From Hoplostethus atlanticus (taxonomy: Eukaryota > Chordata > Actinopteri > Trachichthyiformes > Trachichthyidae), in the NCBI GenBank assembly GCA_034670405.1, contig JAXDDX010000012.1, positions 6,554,501 to 6,618,500 on the forward strand: a stretch of 64,000 bases of DNA, in the 5' to 3' direction. Position 1 is the stretch's first letter; each line of letters begins with the position of its first letter. The translations under genes were made by a program, and so were the position numbers. Positions 53,103 to 64,000 of this stretch are shown piece by piece. The notes under the pieces are model-generated. The model was not told the origin of the DNA, did not search any database, and saw only the letters and a list, made by a program, of their open reading frames with translations.

Positions 53103-54808
53103 GACTTCCTTGCATTAGTGAGTAGCCTATCACAACCAGCTGCGTTTAGAGATTTCTGGTGCAGTTGAGTCTGTTCAACACAGAAATTACTGTAGGCCAT
53201 CTCGCAGACACTGATGTACAATGACAGCATTTGAAAATCACAGAGGTGGCATCAAAACCCATATGCTATAAAGCTTTGATGAGTTTTGATCCAATCTTTC
53301 AGTAGTAAGAGCAGGAAGAAGAAGAGAGAAAATGAGAGAGCGAGCAAAGGAGACAAGGAGAAGGAGAAACAGATCCAATCTATTATACAGTCTTTGATCA
53401 AGCAGCAATTGAACTTGGTGAGAGAGTACAGGGCCACAGCACGCTACACAACCAGAACTCATGAAATCTTTATTGGGTCCATCCTCTGAAAATAAATGAA
53501 ATTGCTAACGACTCATCTCTTGTCTGGATTACATCTGCAGTCCTACAAAAATAAGATACACTGCCTGAGTAACTTAAAATAATAGTCCTGTGATCAGATA
53601 TAAATAAAGTAGAGGGCAGGGCAGACTAGCCATGTCTTATCCAGTGAAACTATATGTAACCACATTTATTAAACTGTACTCAATGGAATATTTCGGTGCG
53701 CGCTGAGTCACCAGTAATTTCTGTATCTATTACAAAATAATGTAGCTTTATTTTATCACAAAAGGCGGACAAAGAGAAATTGCCCAACCACATAATTGGG
53801 GTAAGAAGATGAGATGAAAAGAGAGGCCCTGGCTCTAAACATGGAAAGTATTAGCAGCTAATAAAGGCATGAAAGGGCCAAATTAGCTTGTTCAACAGCC
53901 TCATTTAACCGCCTGGTGGGAGCCCTCTGCCTGAATATTCAGTAACTCAGTGTAAAACAACTAGAAATCAATGCCATCTGAGGACCACTGGGCCAAAAGC
54001 GAGCGTGTTGTTAACACACATAGTCCTTCCTTCAGTGCCCCCTGAGCACCAGCATGCTGTTGTGTTCCCTAGGCACAGCGAGGCAGCCCAAGTATTCAGT
54101 GCCAATTCAGTGCAGATGAGCTGAGAAGACCCTAACAGCTGGGACCACTGTGGGGTGACATTAATAGGTTCGCTAAGTGGGGCCAATATGCTTCACATAA
54201 GACTGGAATGTGAAGGCGTGCGTAAGGTCTTGGCGCACCATGGTGCAGGCCAACAACCGACTGGGAGGACACTCATAAACAAACAAGTGGGTGACACATG
54301 GCAACATTCCCTTTGCTCTCCTCTCCAGGCTTTCATCTGGTCCATAAATTAATACTTACTTATTCATCATGAAGGCGGTTTCACAGTCACCCAAACATCG
54401 CATGGATCAAGATGAGATGGAGCTGGAAATACTTGAGAAGAGTGACGCCAAAATGTCACACAAAACCCCAAAGATGAGCAAGCACAGCTGGAGTCATTAG
54501 ATTAAATGAAGATGTCAAAGCTTAAGTTATTAGATGAACTCCAGGCGCCTAGTAGTTACTTTAATTAGTTCTTCTATTGAGTCCCGACACATTTCAGCAG
54601 GATCAGTTTTTAATTAACCAAGAAACTCCTCTGGCTAGACTCTCCCCCTCTCCTCCCCCCTAGTCTGCTCCTCAAACCCCTCTATTTCATAAGTCTCTGT
54701 AGTCCAAAAAGTGTGTGTGCATATGTGCAGACTATTTTTTTGTATTCCAAAGCAAGTTTTTGATCTGGGTTACCCACACTATTCATCATTAAAGCCACCA
54801 ATATGAGC

Positions 54809-54815
54809 GCACACA

Positions 54816-54863
<48 letters not shown>
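54809..54863 (+). repeat. (CA)n microsatellite next to the exon C donor
   Basis: A CA run with one AT interruption. On the transcribed strand it is (UG)n, starting about six bases after the exon C donor. Confidence 0.97.
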
Positions 54864-54864
<1 letters not shown>

Positions 54865-54869
54865 CCTAC

Positions 54870-54990
54870 CAGCTAGGTGTTTGCCCATGTTCTCCAGCTC
54901 TTTAGAAAAGAGGGAGTCGCCCAGTAGCAGGCCCGTCTGCCCGATGGAGCTCCCTCCTCTCACAGCCTTCAGATCAGCCTCCCAGACAGG
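54870..54990 (-). CDS. Exon C of unidentified spliced gene
   Basis: This 121-nt exon has acceptor TAGCGTCAG, preceded by a T-rich tract and a good branch-point candidate (CTAAC), and donor GTAGGC. It starts in phase 0 and ends in phase 1. The peptide begins PVWEADLKAVRGGSS and runs through GQTGLLLGDSLF to ELENMGKHLA. The tail continues into exon D as EVEKDLAKLAEAGK, and together these make a charged, leucine-spaced helix of about 28 residues that could be a short coiled coil (inference). A long (GT)n repeat begins only about six bases after the donor on the transcribed strand. The intron to exon B is about 6.9 kb. Function is unknown. Confidence 0.8.
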
Positions 54991-57900
54991 CTGACGCTAG
55001 TTAGCAGGGAGAATAAAAAAAAAAGATGAGGGAAAGTCACATTAGAAGAAAGACCCTTCAGTTAATCCTTTATATAATTTCCAGCGATTGCTGAAAATGT
55101 CTGAGCCATATCTGTTGAAAAAAGAGGCAATTATTATTTTTATGGGCATTAGAAAAACATTAGAAACCACAGTGAGTGTAGATGAAAGCGGGTGGCATGG
55201 AGTGCACTCTGTTTAGCGAATGCGGGGCACCAGACTGTCAGTAGTGGTGAAGGACATTTTTGTATAACTATCAATAAACCTATAGGAGTTCTGCACACTA
55301 GTCTGCTGGCAAAGAGCCCGACAGCAGCAAATCCTGCACCAGCAGTTAACGAACAATAAATCAGCCGGTCGTAGATCGTTCCATAAGCTCACATAGGCCG
55401 ACTATATTGTTACGATACAAAAATAAGGACGATCATATGCCAATGAATAGACAAGGGATTATGAGAAGGCAGATGGGATCACTAATGGTAGCTAGTTTGG
55501 GCTACTGTACCTATTCCTGACCTAGGACATTATTTGGAAAGGCACCCGTTAGAAAGTCTGGGTTGCCAAATCCTTTAATGACAGTACGCCTAATCCCCCT
55601 ATTTATCCCGTTGATGATATACAAGTGGCCAGATGACCTGTTAAGCCAATGGACCATGTATGCATGAACCTCTAGTACAGGTGAGAAATAAAATCTGCCT
55701 GCCGTAATCCTACCTCCTGTAATGTTGGTTTACACTCGATAAATTATGATACCGCTGATGCCAACAATTGCGTCATGTGTTGCGCACCTACTGACAGACT
55801 GACTTGACAAAGTGCTGACACAGGCTAAATATATTTTAAAGCTGAGATCTGATGATAGACATGTAGTCTTCCAACAACGCTTAAAGACAAACCAGGGATC
55901 TAACACGCTACTTATTTTTAGAGCCCCAGGATTTAGAGTGATCTGAAACGCAGGCTTCCAAAGAGGGGGTATGGTGAAAAACAACTGAACTGGCTACCCA
56001 CAGATAAATGGCAGAACGTGATTCCCAGGGCCTCTGGACTTGGTCTTGGTGCCTGTCAGTGACGTGAAGTGCTTTGTGGCAGTACGACCGCAACACCACA
56101 ACCCATTCTTAATTACAGCCCTCAAAAGCAGCAAGGCGGGTGAAACATTACAACCCAATCATCCTATTTCTCTCTCTATGGTGGTATCTCCCCAGTCCAA
56201 CAGCATAGCATCATCTTGTCCTCTCCCTGGGTCCTCTCAGCTATGACGACATGGCAAAAAGATTACCCAATGCATCTTCATAATCGTTGCTGTGCTGTAG
56301 TCATTCCTTCACAAGGCCTTTGGAACACCAAGCACAAGTTCAGGTTTCACCGTTGTTGTATTAGAAGTCCATTGGGCAAACACTCTATAGTCATGGTGCT
56401 GATCCGAAACCCTTGTTACATCCAGTCCAGTCCATATGGACTATCTCTTATCAGCAAGGTCTACAGTGTACATCTGCATTGCTGCAGCCCTCCTGCTCCC
56501 CTGTGCAGACTGTACTGTAATCAGGACCATATATCCTGGAGACGACAAACTGGGCTAAGGGCCTTTGGTGGTCCTGTGGCCAGACACACAGGCAGGATAT
56601 ACCGAGTCTGCAAGCAATTCACCTCTCCAGATAACATCCAAAAATAAACAGACAATCAAAATATGACTGTTGTTGGATAAGTGGTTGTTTTCGATTAGGA
56701 AGACAACACTCTGTTTAGAGGGATGTGGACTGGTTTTCATCATGTGTCTCAGACTTGGAGCGCAGACAGTAGAATCGCTTTTGCCTTTCAGTTTATTCAG
56801 ATCAATACCAACTCACACAACTCCAATATGTTTGGTGCATATGAGACTTGAATGTCCTTTCCAGGCCCATGGCAGAGCTGATCATGTGGTTAAGAATTTG
56901 GCGCAGTTCACATTGACATTGCCACATTGCCAGATCACCTGGACCACTTCAACATGTACAGTACACTGCAATAGTGTGATATAATATACCTTTAAATTCA
57001 TGTACAAAACAGCAAGGCCCTATAGAATACCTCATCGCTCTCATACCTCATTTATCTCAGAGATAAATTGGACTTGACTTGATTATACAGCCTTGCTGGA
57101 GAGACAGAATGAATGGATGGATGAAAATAAGTTTTCCATTCACTGTAGTTTGAAGCAGCCATTGTTTTTATCAGAAATGATGTATAACATGAATCCAAAT
57201 GAGTCAAACTGTTTGTTTTCCCTTTGTTTGGGATGCTTGGATGGAAGTGTTTTAATCTACGCGGAGGAAGAGATGAGAAGGAAGGCCTTTTCATCTCCAA
57301 AATAAAGAGCTGTTATAATTTTGCAGTGAGTTATGAGTATATTAATGTCAGTGGCACAAAACCCAAGTTGTAAAATCCCCTCCCACTATGACAAAACCAA
57401 AAGACCAAAAAAGAGAAAATGGAAAAAGGCCTTTGGTGATGCTTCTGCCCAACTAACAAACATGGATCTTGTTTCTTGCAAAATTGAATCCATGTTGAGA
57501 GTGAACAAGACAGAGAGAAAGAAAGGATGGGAGTCCAGAGTTGAATTTTTTACAGCATGCATGTGTGCAGCTATGCGTGTGTGGTCAACAGTAATAGCCA
57601 CCACAAACTGGGGTTCGGTCCAACTTTGCCCTCCGCACAACAAGAACTATTAGAGCTGTATGCATACAGTCACAGACCTCAAACATTGTCAGGCTGGGAT
57701 GGAGCTTGGGGCCTACTGCAGGCTTTGCAAATCACAAGGGAGAGCACCTCTTGCTGTGGTCAGCCCAGGGCAGTATAGGGACCAACACATGGACGCAAAT
57801 CCATACAGGTGAGCAGTATCTCTCATTTCTGGTCATTATTTTAGCTTTTATCCGGGCAATTAGTCACATACTATATGGAAGAAGTGTGTGGCATCTGCTG

Positions 57901-58130
57901 TCTCCTGCTACAGCTGTTAGGGGATGTGCTCTCTGTGTTCAGCACAAGTTCTTTGACTCCTGTCCTGCCATATGCCCATGACAGCCGGAGGGCCACCCTT
58001 GCACTAGGAAGTAACACACACCACAATATAGACCGCTATTACTTTGGTCACACAAGGCCCCAGGCCAGCCCCTGAAAACCATTTGAAAGGATCCTCAAGG
58101 GTTGCTGTCATGATGAGGGGTTTTATGGAA

Positions 58131-58135
<5 letters not shown>

Positions 58136-58191
<56 letters not shown>
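58136..58191 (+). repeat. (GA)n microsatellite, 56 bases
   Basis: An uninterrupted AG run within intron B-C. Confidence 0.98.
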
Positions 58192-58194
<3 letters not shown>

Positions 58195-61100
58195 TATGAG
58201 AATGTAACGCCCAATAAGTATTTCCTATTCATGTGCCTTTGAGTGTTTTGACACTTTGGTATAAAAATAGTTTTTTGCTATTCATGTGACAGACATTTCC
58301 CTTCACATCTGACTCCCTTCTTGTGTTGTGCACTGCAGAGTTCTGCAACCATCTGCCATGGAGAACCATGTGTCCACAGGGTTTCTTTCCAACCAAAGAC
58401 AGCAGCTGATACCACTGCGACCAGAGAGGGGGAGCTAATCATTCTCAGTGGCCCTCAATGGCATCATTGCAGGCCACTGATGTAAAATGATTTTGCAGTG
58501 TGTTGCATACACAGTACACTATGCTCGGGATTAAAACTTCTTTGGTGATCTCTGAAGAGGACACACACAATAATCAAAAGCTGATCAACTTCAATAAGTA
58601 GATTTTCTTTCTCATGGCCTACCCTCAAGTGGGTTTACCCCGCAGATAACCGTAACAAATTCTACAGAATAAAAACCAAGACTTATGTTTTTCCAGATGA
58701 CCGGTTCAGCTGATCTCTCTTCTGGCTAGCGTAGTCATGGGAGGATATGGGATATGAGGTGTAACACTCAACTTTTAATGAGTTCCTGTTGTCTTGGCTC
58801 ACAGTGGAATCACCTAATGGACTTTATGGACTGTACACAGGGCTCCCAACCGCTGAGTCAGCACAGCCAAAAGCAAACAGGATATTGACAGTAACACAAT
58901 TAGACGCTGATTCAAGCTTTCCTCCTGAGACCGTACAAAGACAGCTCTAATGACATACTGTCTATGGCTCAGACACACGAGAACCACTAACAATAACAAC
59001 AGAGGAACTTTTGAGTGTAGCAGCAATAGCTCATCATTTTATGTCGAAAGTGGATGAAAAATTAGGACTGGGGAAATGTGAGAGAAGCTTGGAGGGAGTT
59101 GGAAAGTTCAATCAGAGAGTAATCAAGTCACACATATGTTTTGCAACAAATTCACAGAGTCAGAGTTACTCTGTTTGATGGCCAAGCTTGCAGAAAGCCT
59201 GTAACAGATAGATTGAAATGATCTTAAAGGTAAACACAGGCTAAAGTTCAAAGTCAGATAAATAATTGAGTGGGAGTCAGCACAGTTCTACACCGATTTA
59301 CCACCAATCTACTGCCAACCAACAGGACTTTTTTTCTTCAAACTGGATTAGTTGCTATATTTAACAGAGCTCTCGAAATCAGTGTTTCTTGGTTTCATGG
59401 AAAATTTGCTTTTGTGTGTTCGGGGTTTAGCAGAGGAGTTTTTTACTAGACTTGCTAAGATTCAGACACCGTCCTGTCCGCCTCCATTGTTGTTTTGAGT
59501 AAATACACGTTGGTTTGCTGCGAGTTCCTGCGAGACTAGAGGTCCTGTACAGCAATCTTCATCATATAGTATATCGGTTAGGATTTTAAAAAGTGTGTTG
59601 CTAGTGTACAAAGAAAAATACAAATAACATTATGTTGAAAATGAATAAGCCTTCCAGCGCAGCAAGGCTGTTCTTCAAGCTCACTAATTTAGAGCACAGT
59701 GCACAGATGCCACATTAAAGAAAACCACTAATATGGGAAGTCTGGAAATCCTAGAGAGACAAACCTTAGCTCTAGGGCTACCTATGGTCTAAATCATGGA
59801 GATCTGCTCTGAAGATAATCATCCATGCATAACTATAGAGGTGTGGGGAGCATACTGACAGGGGCCTGGTGCCAAATGTAAAAGGGCCCCTGCCATACAG
59901 TATAGCAGCTGAAACCCAGCCAAATTCCCCTGGAAATATAAATAAACCATCACAATGGTACTGCCTTGGATCACACAGATGACATTGCATCACTCTAATT
60001 ATCTTATGTCTACCATAGAAATGTTCTGTTTTCCCCCTGTCAGACTTTATGATGGTAACACCCACACAAGGGCAAGCAGAATTTAATTAAAACATATCAT
60101 TTAACACTTACAAAGGAAACTGGGGAAGGATTTCTGGGGGAACCACTCTGGCTATAGCTGTAGGGAAGTATCTGTCTTTATTGGGCAATTATCACCTAAA
60201 GGAGCAGGCAGAGGCAAGGGGCTTGTTGAACTAATGATAACCATTAACAGTGTTTACTTTCCAACATCTCCAAACTTTTATTGCCCAAAGGAGGGCAATC
60301 TACAATACAAGGCATCCTTCACTTAGACAACTATGCGCTATGAAATCCCCTATTGAGAATAAACAACATTGAACAGGTTACATACATACTTTCTCTAACA
60401 CCAATAACCAGTGGAACAATATAATTTCATTTTGATTTTGAAGTCATTGCAAAGATTTAAGTTCTCATTTAGTATCATATATACATTATGACACTGTACA
60501 GCAGCAGATCTAGAATTACATCAGTAAATAAATGAATGGAGGCTGAGTTGCTTCTCATACTGTATGACTTTGTCCAAATAGGTGACTCAACTCGTACAAG
60601 CATTACATTTTGTTTTCCATGTCATTTAGAGCCTCTGGTCCACAGGCCCCTGAAGGGCCAGTTAAACTAACAAGTTATTAGGAAGACAAATTGCATTAGC
60701 CTTTCAAACAGAGCCAAACATAAGCAATTAAACAGAAAACTACCACTTTAGCTACAGTAGGTGACAGGAGACGTTTACACTTGCCGTTTCCATATGGGAC
60801 ACATTAGTACCTTGCTCTTAAGTCTGCCAGACAGGGCAGCTTATGGAGACGCAATGTAGAGGAGAGATGGAGCGCTTAGGTCCGTGGTAAGAGCAGCCAC
60901 AGACTAGAGAGCCACTGTAGCTGTGAATGTCGGTGGTGAACAAAACAGGGAAATCAGAGTTAGCTAGTTAGCTGGACGCTCCAAAAAAGTGTTTCTGTGT
61001 TGGCACCAAACTGACAATCACAATGATGTGACGTTTCAAATTATATCAGCCAGTTTGTCACACTATGAAAACTTTTGATTTCATATGTCTAGATGGTGTC

Positions 61101-61295
61101 TAGAGTATTTGGGCTAATCCATTGAACTTCTGGCTACAGGCTTTGATTGAACGCGGCCCACAGACCCTCATAGTCTGCTCCCAGTTAGTCTGGAGCCTCT
61201 CTGCATCTGCTACACACACGCAGCAATGCCGCGGCTCCAAACCCCTTTCTTTCCGTAAAAAAAAGCCGTAAAAAACCTTTTCCAACACTTAGTTT

Positions 61296-61348
61296 GGGTA
61301 ATTATAAAAAGGTATAGTTTTTTTTTTGGGGGTAATTATACAAAGGTA
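61296..61348 (+). repeat. 34-bp-spaced direct repeat
   Basis: GGGTAATTATAAAAAGGTA at 61296-61314 recurs at 61330-61348 with one change (GGGTAATTATACAAAGGTA), separated by a T-rich spacer. It is a small tandem duplication with no known role. Confidence 0.75.
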
Positions 61349-61896
61349 CCGACGTCTTGGCGGACCGCTTTATTAACAGCATGTGAGCGTCTGCCTGTGT
61401 CTGACTCTGTGGTGTGAGCCAGAGTAAGCCTCTATAGATTTCTGCACTATAGCCTCACACTCTGTGACCCCATAGCATGTGAAGCTATCACAACACCCAT
61501 TCATATAACCAAAGTGTGTATACTCCTATAACCCGTAACCATTTGGCTCTATTGTATCGAACTTCTAAATTTGCCTCAATTCTAATTGTGTCACTAGATA
61601 TTCTTTTCATTTATCCTTTTCAAATTGCACAAGTGCCCTGAGAGGACAGCAAAGTGATATAGGGAGGTCCCTAATTAGGGGTATCACTTGTTCAGCACTA
61701 TCAACTGTTGTATAAGCTAAAATGCCCCCATAAAGATGGACCAGTTCTGCTTGGGTCTTGTCCTAATAACAAGATGCTTGAGGTGGTTTTAGTTCTCTGT
61801 CTGACAATAGAGGCTGAGGAGGGGAAAGCGACGCGGTAATTGATGGGGGTAAAGTGATCTTAATTGTTTGGTGATGGATGTAGGGAGGACACTTAC

Positions 61897-61970
61897 AGGG
61901 CCTGACACTTGAGCCGCAGCCTCGCATTCCTGCCCCCGTCCCACCGCCGTGTCCACCCCGGGCAATGGAC
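61897..61970 (-). CDS. Exon B of unidentified spliced gene
   Basis: This is a 74-nt exon with acceptor CTGGGGCAG and donor GTAAGTG. Its first two bases complete the codon begun in exon A, then 24 codons run to a phase-0 end. The peptide is PLPGVDTAVGRGQ followed by ECEAAAQVSGP, small-residue rich and probably disordered. Directly upstream of its acceptor, within the 159-bp intron A-B, sits a long (TG)n run (61995-62033 on the plus strand as CA) separated from the AG by about 25 bases. The DNA of this exon is clearly more GC-rich than the surrounding intron, as expected for coding sequence. No family is recognised. Confidence 0.68.
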
Positions 61971-61993
61971 CTGCCCCAGACGATACAGATAAA

Positions 61994-61994
<1 letters not shown>

Positions 61995-62033
<39 letters not shown>
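61995..62033 (+). repeat. (CA)n microsatellite upstream of the exon B acceptor
   Basis: A CA run inside the 159-bp intron A-B. In the transcript it is a (UG)n run ending about 25 bases before the exon B acceptor. Confidence 0.97.
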
Positions 62034-62037
<4 letters not shown>

Positions 62038-62129
62038 AAGAGAGAGAGATAATAGAAAATTATAACAAAGAAACATAGAAATAGGTAAGAATGAACTGTT
62101 TTGGATTTGTACTGTGTTGTGTAACTCAC

Positions 62130-62208
62130 AGGAGATGTCAGGCACGGCTTGCTCTGTGATGTGAGGCCTGTGCTCCTCTTCAGCTCTGGTATCTGATAGA
62201 CTGTCCCC
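62130..62208 (-). CDS. Exon A of unidentified spliced gene (internal, partial)
   Basis: This is a 79-nt internal exon. On the minus strand the acceptor reads GTTGCAG and the donor GTGAGT. It begins in phase 0 and leaves one base (T) for the next exon. The peptide starts GDSLSDTRAEEEHRP and ends AVPDIS, so it is polar and acidic with no domain that I recognise. The frame was chosen because the leftover T joins the first two bases of exon B (GT) to give an open codon, and the same frame stays open through exons C to F. A second frame is open here but hits TAA right at the exon B donor. The intron to exon B is only 159 bp. An upstream coding exon must exist because no good ATG start lies here; I could not place it. 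Confidence in the splice borders is good, in function nil. Confidence 0.68.
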
Positions 62209-64000
62209 CTGCAACCTAGAGACGACACACAACACATACTGTAAGTTAGCAACGCAATGGCACAAGCACGGTAGTGTTGTTGTCAATGGCGAGGGCTTGA
62301 ATAATCTCTGCATTTTTTCCACAACACCACAGTAATGTGTATCTGGAAACTGAACGTCAGATCATGAAAAGACTGCGGGCCTCTATCAGTCTGAGGTGAT
62401 GAGACAAAGAGGAAGTCTTCAGTGGGTTTATAATCTCCACTTGCAGCCAATAGGGGCATTGACATCTGGGATAGTACCAAGACAGGAAGAACATAGGGGA
62501 GCAGCTTATGGGCAGAAATCCTATCTCTTCATCACAGCTTCTCTTCCCTCTGAAATTAAATCTGTGTTACATTCATATGAAACCAAAGTAGTGCAGTTAC
62601 AGACATATGGTCTGTGCATGGGTAAAACTGTGTGTGGAGCGTTCGTTTCAGCAGCGACTACACTCTGCTTACTGAAAAAGCAAAAAATGAAAAGCTGGCA
62701 CAATGATTCTGTTTCCCCATAAATCATACGGTAACTGTTTATCGTAGCATGTTCCAAGCCCCTATAGCCTTTTTAAAGCTATCTGTTGGAGTGAAATGGC
62801 AGCGGCTCTGAGAGATCTGTCTGTCTCCTTAAGGTACCAAAAGATTTAATGTTCTCTGAGATAGGAAAGTATACTGTGGGTGAAAGACAAACAGCTATAG
62901 GAATGCTTTTTCAGCGGGAACGACTGTTCTGTCCTGCATCCTGTGGGCCACCGGGAGATAAGTGGGTTACACGTGGCCGTTTCACTGCACTTCTGCAAAC
63001 TAATTCTCACACAGCGACTGCAGTGTGCCATAAATGCTGTGCATTTATTTTTCTACAGCATATATTTAACGACTGTAAATCATACCGTATATTATATGTA
63101 ATTACACACTACTTGAGCTGCAAATTCTTTCCCTGCATGCTATTTCCATGTCATCAGTGCGACCATTAGCTGAAGACAAAAGAAAGCAATCCATAGGCTT
63201 TTATGGTGTGGAGGCATTCCCCCACAGCCGCAGGGCTCTTGATTTCTACACCTATGACGAGTCTAAAAATAGAATACAGCTTTTCAAAGTATATTCTGTT
63301 CCTCTCTGTCCTTATTGCCCCTCCCCACCCCAATTCTCCCTGTCTCTTTCTCTTTCTATCTCTTTATAAAGTCCCAGAGATGACAATCCCCAGCCCTTCT
63401 CATTCTCTGAATGAAAGCAACTCATAGCCACAAGTCCTTACAACCATTACCTCAATACAATTTAATGAGAACTACAAGTCCCACAGAGGATGGAGATCTC
63501 TCCATTTCCCAGGATCGCACCACCAACTCCTCCAGACTATGCCCGACTATGTCTGGGATGCTTTGCACACAGGAGGTTTTGTGGCAGGAATAGCGGTTTA
63601 AGGGACTGATTGGCTGTACGAAGGAGGTGGGTGAAGGCTGGTGTAACCACAGCAATAGCCCCAGAGACAGGGACATGCCCACATCACACAGGACATACTG
63701 CATTTTACACTTCAACCGAGCAGCAGAGCGCCAGAGGAAGCAGCCTGTTTCCTGACCTGTCACTGCTGGTTAGGCGCCACACACTGGCTGACTGGACTAC
63801 AGAGGCAGGGTGGCGGTGTGGACATTGTCTGGACAGGAAGGATGGGAAGCACAGTGGCCGTGGCCGTGTCTAGTAAAGTGGAATTGCGATGCGGTGGTTA
63901 ATCATATAGAAGTTACATTACACATTACATTATTCAAGATAAGATATATGAGAAAAGGTTTTAATTTCTGTATTTTAAAGAAAATTTGGTTGGATTGAAA
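62209..64000. other. Non-coding stretch upstream of exon A
   Basis: No confident exon was seen. This should contain intron and possibly the 5' end of the minus-strand gene. The only notable sites are a ZNF143-like motif near 63.47 kb and a pyrimidine-rich patch near 63.33-63.37 kb. Open frames on both strands here lack protein features. Confidence 0.4.
63467..63486. promoter_or_regulatory. ZNF143/THAP11-like motif
   Basis: The words ACTACAAGTCCCA match the known ACTACAANTCCCA core bound by ZNF143/THAP11 at many vertebrate promoters. It lies upstream of the minus-strand exon A, where a first exon and promoter would be expected. Single motifs occur by chance; no CpG island is seen here. Confidence 0.3.

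Larger units (their letters stand above)
51481..54869 (-). other. Intron C-D (3.4 kb)
   Basis: This is the intron between exons C and D. It has a C14 homopolymer at 53.09 kb, and the (CA)n run near its 5' end. Two AT-rich unique stretches (53.8-53.96 kb and 54.5-54.62 kb) look like possible conserved non-coding DNA, judged by eye only. Confidence 0.6.
54991..61896 (-). other. Intron B-C (6.9 kb)
   Basis: This is the intron between exons B and C. It contains a 56-base (GA)n run at 58.1 kb and a 34-bp-spaced direct repeat at 61.3 kb. I found no coding sequence; the largest plus-strand open frame (56216-56647) has no recognisable texture. Confidence 0.6.

Noticed and set aside
56216..56647. 143-residue plus-strand open frame inside intron B-C
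   Set aside because: Composition is like translated intron (many Cys, His, Ser without pattern) and no family is recognised.
61893..62252. Alternative reading frame over exons A and B
   Set aside because: It meets TAA exactly at the exon B donor and does not connect to exon C, whereas the chosen frame does.
61789..62322. 177-residue minus-strand open frame taken as one exon
   Set aside because: It runs through the (CA)n repeat and intron A-B. The real coding parts are the two short exons A and B.
1..64000. tRNA, rRNA, CRISPR arrays or a prokaryotic defence-type gene cluster
   Set aside because: None was seen on either strand; the sequence has vertebrate intron and repeat structure. Short tRNA-like or small nuclear RNA genes could be missed by eye.

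Overview
The window is a mostly non-coding piece of a vertebrate genome, most likely from a ray-finned fish. The evidence is long introns, many long (CA)n/(GT)n, (CT)n and (GA)n microsatellites, small exons with GT-AG borders, and degraded hAT-type DNA transposons. Nothing bacterial is seen: no operons, no closely packed ORFs and no CRISPR. Almost all open frames are short, carry no recognisable protein, or only translate microsatellites.

One spliced protein-coding gene can be supported, on the minus strand. I find six internal exons, in transcription order: A 62130-62208, B 61897-61970, C 54870-54990, D 50990-51480, E 49280-49376 and F 7004-7059. Each has an AG acceptor and a GT donor, and all six join in one reading frame (phases 0/1, 1/0, 0/1, 1/0, 0/1, 1/0), giving 918 nt or 306 codons. 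The partial protein has an acidic start, a short charged helix that looks like a coiled coil across the C-D junction, a Ser/Thr/Pro-rich basic block with ten S/T-P sites in exon D, and an acidic conserved-looking segment in exon E. I do not recognise the family. The first and last exons are not identified; the gene probably runs past both window edges. Intron E-F is about 42 kb and holds most of the repeats.

Two transposons are well bounded. At 30561-32669 lies a broken plus-strand hAT (Charlie-like, GTF2IRD2/ZBED-type transposase) with terminal inverted repeats and an 8-bp target duplication matching at 7 of 8 positions. At 27390-28309 lies a 920-bp non-autonomous hAT-like element with a perfect 8-bp duplication (AAACCCAA); it carries a long (CT)n tract and a short CpG-rich core. 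A probable 346-bp MITE lies at 9395-9740, and a less certain hAT-like fragment at 20495-20814. Other repeats are a dispersed pair (9218-9289 and 26932-27011), a diverged tandem duplication (18820-18975), and a near-perfect 27-bp-arm hairpin with a CA-repeat loop (13773-13852).

The most interesting layout is the crowding of simple repeats against the splice sites of the gene: a (UG)n run before the acceptor of exon B, a (UG)n run a few bases after the donor of exon C, and an approximately 80-base CCCCU-type tract as the polypyrimidine region of exon E. Variable alleles there could alter exon inclusion. I find no convincing novel multi-gene system.
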